DNA of 10,682 nt, taken from NCBI GenBank assembly GCA_031282225.1, contig JAITEC010000146.1:1-10682 (forward strand). Reading direction: 5' to 3'. Numbering within the stretch: position 1 is the first letter of the stretch; every line of letters starts with the position of its first letter. The stretch comes from Oscillospiraceae bacterium (GTDB taxonomy: Bacteria; Bacillota; Clostridia; Oscillospirales; Oscillospiraceae). The notes below the pieces were generated by a model. It was not told the origin of the DNA. It saw only the letters and a list, made by a program, of their open reading frames with translations, and did not search any database. The position numbers and the translations under genes are program-made. Below, one piece after another: positions 6,601-10,682 of the stretch.

Positions 6601-7931
6601 ATTTTGCCTTTGAAACTCGCGGGGAGAATACATTTTTGACATATAGAGTCGGGCCGGGCGAGACGCTGGATTCGGTGAGCTTGGGTATGCTCACGAACAA
6701 CAGGATAGACGGTTTGGCGGCCATGCACTACACGCAGTCCGACGGGGACATCTTTTTGAAGTACAATGTCACGTCGAAAATCGCGGTGAAGGATTTTCTG
6801 GCGGGGGAGGCAACCAGGCGCAAGATACTCGGTCTGTTTGTCGGCGTGGCGGACAGCGCCGCCAGCGCGGAGGAATTCATGCTGGACGCTTCGCTGTTCG
6901 TGCTCGAGCCGGAATATGTATTTGTGGATGTCACGACATTTCAAACGTCGGTCGTCTGTCTGCCTGTTGACGGCAGGAGTCGCGACGCTCCCGACCTGCG
7001 CGGGTTCCTTAAAAAGCTGGTGATAGACGCGCGTTATGACACGGGGGAGGACTGTGATTACGTAGCCGGCATAATAAACTGCCTCAATGACGACGGGCCG
7101 ATTACGCCCGGCAGGCTCCGTGCGGCAGTTGACCGCCTGGGAAAGCGCGAGCCTGCTGCGACCGGCGCCAAAGAGATGGGAGACACAGAACCCGCCCCCG
7201 TGCCTGATCCGGTCGCGCAGGCGCTGGCGGACGCATGGGGGGGCGCGCCGGACGCGCCCGGAGCCGGCAACGGCGACAGCGCGGGCGAGGCCATGTCGCT
7301 TCCGTACTTGCTCACGCATTACAGCCGGAGAAACAAGCTCCTATACAAGAGCGGGCGCGCCCGGCGAGCCCGCGCGGGGGCGCCGGCATATGCCGAAGAG
7401 GCGTTTGCGATACCCGGCGAGACGATCCCGCGCGTCATACGAAAGCCGCCGGCAGCCGCGCCCGCGCCGCCCGCGCCGCCCGCGCGGCGCGAGATACGCG
7501 CCGATTTTGGCCGGACTACTACGCTGGGCAGCCAGACGGAGGAAACAGCAGTGCTCGGCAGAGACCGGATGGCGACGGATGGCGCCCCGGACGGGGGCAA
7601 GCCGTATCTCATACGCCTGGGCACAAGTGAGCGCATATCTGTCGATAAGCAGGTGTTTCGCATAGGGAAAGAGGCCGATTACGTCGATTACTGCATCGGG
7701 GACAACGCCGCCGTCAGCAGGAGCCACGCCTACATAGCCACGCGCGGGGGAAAATACTTATTGGCTGACACAAACTCAACTAACCACACGTACCTGGACG
7801 GCGACATGATTCCGAGCGGCGCGGAGTACGCCCTTGTTCACGGGGCGCGCCTGAGGCTGGCGAGCGAGGAATTCGAGTTTCGCATTGAGAGGGAGGGGGC
7901 GACGTATGCTCAAAACGGGTACCGTGATTGA
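6597..7931 (+). CDS. DUF6382-FHA phosphothreonine-binding protein (444 aa)
   Basis: This protein starts at GTG 6597, which overlaps the preceding TGA. It has no signal or membrane segment, so it is cytoplasmic. Residues ~1-175 match the DUF6382 pattern of clostridial FHA proteins: LTNNRIDGLAAM, then YNVTSKIAVKDFL, a helix, LEPEYVFVD, and later a DCDYVAGIINCL helix. Residues ~176-335 are a disordered linker rich in Pro and Ala (PAAAPAPPAPPARR) with a Thr cluster at 307-317. Residues ~337-430 are a complete forkhead-associated domain with FRIG at 354-357, S374-R375-S376-H377 and NSTN at 393-396 followed by TYLDG. Those Ser, Arg and Asn residues form the phosphothreonine-binding surface in the family. 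It probably reads or carries phosphothreonine made by the kinase encoded next, whose start overlaps it by 26 bases. The phosphorylated partner is unknown and could be itself or the pilus machinery. Confidence 0.85.
   Translation: MNFAFETRGENTFLTYRVGPGETLDSVSLGMLTNNRIDGLAAMHYTQSDGDIFLKYNVTSKIAVKDFLAGEATRRKILGLFVGVADSAASAEEFMLDASLFVLEPEYVFVDVTTFQTSVVCLPVDGRSRDAPDLRGFLKKLVIDARYDTGEDCDYVAGIINCLNDDGPITPGRLRAAVDRLGKREPAATGAKEMGDTEPAPVPDPVAQALADAWGGAPDAPGAGNGDSAGEAMSLPYLLTHYSRRNKLLYKSGRARRARAGAPAYAEEAFAIPGETIPRVIRKPPAAAPAPPAPPARREIRADFGRTTTLGSQTEETAVLGRDRMATDGAPDGGKPYLIRLGTSERISVDKQVFRIGKEADYVDYCIGDNAAVSRSHAYIATRGGKYLLADTNSTNHTYLDGDMIPSGAEYALVHGARLRLASEEFEFRIEREGATYAQNGYRD
7891..7899 (+). promoter_or_regulatory. 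Ribosome binding site deciding the kinase start, inside the FHA gene
   Basis: GGGAGGGGG lies 6 bases before ATG 7906 within the last codons of the FHA gene. It supports ATG 7906 over the in-frame TTG at 7885, which lies before this element and would only add a short basic leader. Confidence 0.7.
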
Positions 7932-9627
7932 CGGGAAGTACAAGATACTCAGCGTGATAGGCAGGGGCGGCATGAGCGTAGTCTACATGGCTATCAACGA
8001 GCGGGCAAACAAGCCGTGGGCCGTAAAAGAAGTGCAGAGAAGCGGCATGCGCGACTTTGAGATTGTCCGGCAGGGACTCATCACAGAGACGGAGTTTTTG
8101 AAAAAACTGTCCCACCCGAACTTGCCGAGCATTGTAGATGTGATAGACAGCGAGGAGTCGCTCTTGATAGTGATGGACTATATAGAGGGATACCCGCTGA
8201 GCCGGGCGCTGCGCGAACAGGGGACACTCCCGCAAGACAGCGTGATACAGTGGTCAAAGCAGCTGTGCGACGTGCTGGGGTACTTGCACAGCAGGACACC
8301 GGCGATAATATACCGCGATATGAAGCCGTCGAATATCATGCTCCGGCCCGACGGCAACGTGACGCTGATAGACTTCGGCACGGCACGTGAATTCAAGTCC
8401 AGCCGCCCTTTCGACACCATGTGCCTGGGCACGGCCGGGTACGCGGCGCCCGAACAATTCGGCGGCTACGGGCAGAGTGACCCAAGGACAGATATCTATT
8501 GCCTCGGAGCGACGATGCACCATCTGCTGACGGGAACAGATCCCTCCAAACCGCCGTTTGAACGCCTGCCGCTGCGCGAGGAGAACCCAATGCTGTCGGC
8601 AGGGCTGGAACACATCGTGGAGCGCTGCACGCAGCAAAACCCGCTGGATAGGTATCAATCGTGCGCGGAACTCATGTATGCCCTAGAACACTACCAAGAG
8701 CAAGACGGCCGGTTCAAGAGGAAGCAGGCGCGCAGGCTGACAGCGTTCGCGTGCGCTCTCGTCGCCACGCTGTCTTTGGCGGCCGTCGCGGCCGTATCGC
8801 GCACGGCTGCGGAGCGCAGGCTTGCCGACAATTACGGGTTGATGCTGGCAAAGGCGGAAGACGCGCGGCTCTCCCAAGACGAGCGGACGGACATATATCT
8901 CGGCGCCATTGCCGCGCGGCCGCAGCTGCCGGACGCGTACCTGAGCCTTCTAGACTCGTTCTTGGACAGCGGTGGCGGCGCGGGCGCGCTCTCGCGCGAG
9001 GAGTCCTCGGTGATAACGCGCCTTCAGGCGGGCATTGACATCTCGGGGCGCGACGGCGCCATGTCCACCGTTTACCCGCTGGACTCGCTGCGGCAGAAAA
9101 ACGCGGGGGGCTACGACAAGGTGTGCTATGAACTGGGAATGGCGTATTGGTACGACTATGAGGTGGAAGCGGCGCGCTATTCGTCGGCGGCATGGTGGCT
9201 CGGACAAGTCTCGGGCAGCTATCCGGCGGCGCGCATATACGTCGAGATAGATAGGTGCCTGAGGCTCATAGACAAGTACTCGGGCCAAAGCAGAACCGAA
9301 AAGATGTTTGCAGAATACGAGGGACTGTGGCGCAGCCTGGTGGAACTGGCCGACAGTGCCGCGCGGAGCGATGAGAGCGATATCAAGCTGCTCGTGAGCG
9401 GCGAGGTGGTGCGAATCGTCTCAGACAGGGCGGATTATCTTATACCCGAGGTAGTGGGAGAGAGGGATGCGTATGCACTGTTTGACGGCATAGAGTCTGA
9501 TATAGCGCTGCTGCGCGACACGTCCCGGTATCAAGACATCAAGAAAAGCGCCTCGGAGGTATTGCTGGCCGTGGCGGTAGCCAGAGTCAGGGCAGGTGCC
9601 GTTTCGGACAGGGGGTCGTTTAGATGA
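7906..9627 (+). CDS. Transmembrane Hanks-type Ser/Thr protein kinase (573 aa)
   Basis: The kinase domain spans about residues 8-262 and has every catalytic element: Gly-rich loop IGRGGMSVVY (18-27), Lys41 in AVKEV, Glu61 of helix C, Y136-R-D138-MKPSN143 catalytic loop, D156FG, an activation segment with possible acceptor Thr171 and Thr176, GYAAPEQF (178-185), and TDIYCLGATMHHLLTG. It should be an active Ser/Thr kinase, with Tyr in place of His in the HRD motif. A basic stretch (RFKRKQARR, 269-277) precedes one membrane helix at about 278-297, so the kinase is inside and residues ~299-573 are outside. That outer part is helical and TPR-like (AYLSLLDSF, CYELGMAYWYDYEVEAARY), with no PASTA units as in PknB/PrkC. 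The ligand is unknown. It lies between the FHA gene (26-base overlap) and a small membrane protein (ATGA overlap), so it is probably produced in step with both. Confidence 0.92.
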   Translation: MLKTGTVIDGKYKILSVIGRGGMSVVYMAINERANKPWAVKEVQRSGMRDFEIVRQGLITETEFLKKLSHPNLPSIVDVIDSEESLLIVMDYIEGYPLSRALREQGTLPQDSVIQWSKQLCDVLGYLHSRTPAIIYRDMKPSNIMLRPDGNVTLIDFGTAREFKSSRPFDTMCLGTAGYAAPEQFGGYGQSDPRTDIYCLGATMHHLLTGTDPSKPPFERLPLREENPMLSAGLEHIVERCTQQNPLDRYQSCAELMYALEHYQEQDGRFKRKQARRLTAFACALVATLSLAAVAAVSRTAAERRLADNYGLMLAKAEDARLSQDERTDIYLGAIAARPQLPDAYLSLLDSFLDSGGGAGALSREESSVITRLQAGIDISGRDGAMSTVYPLDSLRQKNAGGYDKVCYELGMAYWYDYEVEAARYSSAAWWLGQVSGSYPAARIYVEIDRCLRLIDKYSGQSRTEKMFAEYEGLWRSLVELADSAARSDESDIKLLVSGEVVRIVSDRADYLIPEVVGERDAYALFDGIESDIALLRDTSRYQDIKKSASEVLLAVAVARVRAGAVSDRGSFR

Positions 9628-9863
9628 CATATGACACATTGATGACGGTGTTCCGCATATGCGCAGTCTCGGCGGGTCTCATGTCCGCCGTCACGGCAGC
9701 GCTCTTTTTGAAGCTGCGGATAGCGTCGGCGATCGGCACGGTGACGGGATGGGCGGCGCGGCGCGCGGTCGCGGAGATGGCGCGGCGCGCGGGTAAGGAA
9801 AAGCGGCCGGCGGCGCAGGACACGGCTGCTTGCGGATCCTCGGAGGAGACTGCAATATTATAA
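9624..9863 (+). CDS. Small single-helix membrane protein (79 aa)
   Basis: ATG 9624 overlaps the kinase stop (ATGA). One hydrophobic segment covers about residues 7-30 (FRICAVSAGLMSAVTAALFL), followed by a short conserved-looking stretch (IGTVTGWAARRAVAEMARR) and a polar tail rich in Lys, Ala and Gln. I do not assign it to a named family. Small membrane proteins with a 'DLTGxxAR' segment after the helix do occur beside surface-protein genes in Clostridia, and this one has a similar TGWAARR block. The tight coupling with the kinase on one side and the adhesin on the other suggests an accessory role to one of them. The ORF is likely real because its codon use matches its neighbours and it fills the gap between two good genes. 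Confidence 0.62.
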   Translation: MTYDTLMTVFRICAVSAGLMSAVTAALFLKLRIASAIGTVTGWAARRAVAEMARRAGKEKRPAAQDTAACGSSEETAIL

Positions 9864-9868
9864 GGGGG
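9862..9868 (+). promoter_or_regulatory. Ribosome binding site of the adhesin gene
   Basis: AAGGGGG lies 8 bases before ATG 9877 in a 13-base gap after the TAA of the small membrane protein gene. The gap is too short for a separate promoter, so the adhesin gene is probably co-transcribed with the genes before it. Confidence 0.7.
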
Positions 9869-9876
9869 TTATAGGT

Positions 9877-10682
9877 ATGGGGGAAATAGCGGCAATCGCC
9901 GAAAAAATCAGGCGGCCGGTCGCGCTGGTAACGGCGCTCACGCTCGCCGTGGCCATATTGCGCGCAGTGACGCTGGGTGCCGTCGCGGAAGGCGACGGGC
10001 TCGCGCGCGACGGCTTTATATCGGAAGGCGCGGCGGAGACCGACGTGCCGGACGGTCGGCGCGATCAAGAACAACCGAACGAACAGGGCGGGACGGATGA
10101 ATCGGAAGAGCCGGCCAAACCCGATCCCGAACCAGAATCCGAACCAGAACCAGCTCCCGATCCCGAACCCGAACCGGAGCCCGGATCCGAACCGGAGCCC
10201 GAACCGGAGCCCGAGCCCGGGTCCGAGCCCGAGCCCGAGCGCGAGCGCGAGAAAAAACAACAGTCTGGTTTCGCGTTTTACGTCGGCGAACCCGCCGGCG
10301 TGCGGTACAACGACAACGGGAACGTGTTTTTTAACCCCGCCGTAGGCGGTGAGGGGACAGGGGCGACTGTTTACTCCGTGGACAGCGGGGGCGAAACGGC
10401 GGAGATAGACCCGGAGACTGGCGAATTGAGAATATTGGCCGCCGGAACCGTTACGGTCGGCGCGTACAGGGCGGGGGACGAAGATTACCTGCCCGCACGG
10501 GCCGAGTATACGCTCACGGTTGACAGGGCGGCGCAGACGCTGGCGTTCGAGCGCCCGGGCGAGAGCGCCGTGTACTACGGCGCCGGGTTTACCAATATCG
10601 CGCGCGGCGCCGGCGCCGGCGCCGTCTCCTATTCCGTCGTGCGAGGGGGAGAGATAGCGTCGGTAGACGCGGCGACAGGGGA
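9877..10682 (+). CDS. Exported adhesin-like protein with Pro-Glu stalk and Ig-like repeats (partial)
   Basis: The frame is open from ATG 9877 to the window edge (268 codons seen) with no stop. Residues 1-12 are followed by a basic pair (RR) and a hydrophobic segment at about 14-37, a signal peptide or anchor. Residues ~40-80 are polar and acidic. Residues 82-125 are a Pro-Glu low-complexity stalk. From about 132 onward come Ig-like beta repeats of about 85-90 residues of the type common in large gut Firmicutes surface proteins: GTGATVYSVDSGG, then IDPETGELRILAAGTVTV, AGDEDYLPARAEYTLTVDRA. A second copy begins at about 220 (QTLAFERP, FTNIARGAG, VSYSV, VDAATG). The probable role is surface display or adhesion, with repeats spacing a distal domain away from the cell. 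The C-terminus, any sorting signal and the ligand-binding part lie outside the window. Confidence 0.8.
   Translation, partial: MGEIAAIAEKIRRPVALVTALTLAVAILRAVTLGAVAEGDGLARDGFISEGAAETDVPDGRRDQEQPNEQGGTDESEEPAKPDPEPESEPEPAPDPEPEPEPGSEPEPEPEPEPGSEPEPEREREKKQQSGFAFYVGEPAGVRYNDNGNVFFNPAVGGEGTGATVYSVDSGGETAEIDPETGELRILAAGTVTVGAYRAGDEDYLPARAEYTLTVDRAAQTLAFERPGESAVYYGAGFTNIARGAGAGAVSYSVVRGGEIASVDAATG
10120..10251 (+). repeat. Pro-Glu codon repeat (stalk of the adhesin)
   Basis: This is a tandem run of CCN-GAR codons, in places an exact 12-base unit (GAACCGGAGCCC at 10189-10200 and 10201-10212). It is punctuated by two Gly-Ser pairs at GGATCC and GGGTCC. It encodes alternating Pro-Glu with a few Asp, Ser and Ala, grading into Glu-Arg at the end. 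All units are multiples of three bases, so slippage would change stalk length without frameshift. Proline-rich repeats of this kind are usually extended, wall-spanning spacers. Confidence 0.85.
10606..10623 (+). repeat. Triple GGCGCC palindrome inside an Ig-like repeat
   Basis: GGCGCC occurs three times in tandem and codes for Gly-Ala-Gly-Ala-Gly-Ala. The 18-base stretch is fully self-complementary. It lies in a loop region between beta strands of the second Ig-like repeat. It probably reflects GC-rich codon choice. Confidence 0.5.

Noticed and set aside
10120..10251. Repeat block considered as a CRISPR array
   Set aside because: The units are short, in-frame Pro-Glu codons without unique spacers, inside an open coding frame.
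9691..10260. Minus-strand frame encoding a Gly-Leu-Phe repeat protein
   Set aside because: The apparent repeat (GLGLGPGLGLRFG and similar) is only the reverse complement of the Pro-Glu codon repeat in the adhesin gene.

Overview
The window is one strand-uniform, tightly packed gene cluster on the + strand of a GC-rich bacterium. It is most likely an uncultured or gut-type member of the Clostridia (Bacillota). That assignment rests on gene content: a Flp1-like pilin, a DUF5702-type protein, a DUF6382-FHA protein and a PASTA-less Hanks-type kinase in this order form a block I associate with Clostridia. Codon use is unusual for GC-rich DNA, with many ATA (Ile) and AGG (Arg) codons. No RNA gene, mobile element, CRISPR array, factor-independent terminator or convincing promoter is visible. 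No gene-free gap exceeds about 50 bases, so the window looks like the middle of a long polycistronic operon that begins upstream and continues downstream.

Positions 1-5644 hold the back half of a Tad (tight adherence, type IVb) pilus locus. It contains the C-terminus of a TadC-like inner-membrane platform protein, a small Flp1-like pilin, a TadE-like pseudopilin, an 874-aa DUF5702-like surface protein, a second TadE-like pseudopilin with a large C-terminal domain, and a TadV/CpaA-type A24 prepilin peptidase. The motor (TadA), TadB and TadZ are expected upstream, outside the window.

Positions 5659-9863 hold a signalling block. It contains a membrane-anchored protein with TPR-like helices and WG repeats, a DUF6382-FHA phosphothreonine-binding protein, a transmembrane Ser/Thr kinase whose outer part carries helical repeats instead of PASTA domains, and a small one-helix membrane protein. 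Three junctions overlap by four bases (ATGA/GTGA) and one by 26 bases, which suggests translational coupling.

From 9877 to the window edge there is the start of an exported adhesin-like protein. It has a membrane or signal segment, a Pro-Glu repeat stalk of about 43 residues and at least two Ig-like repeats, and it runs off the end.

Taken together, I read this as a pilus and adhesin assembly locus coupled to a phospho-Thr signalling pair. The kinase would sense outside the membrane, the FHA protein would read phosphothreonine inside, and the targets could be the assembly machinery or the FHA protein's own Thr-rich linker. The family assignments come from motifs read by eye and recalled family patterns. 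The wiring is inference.
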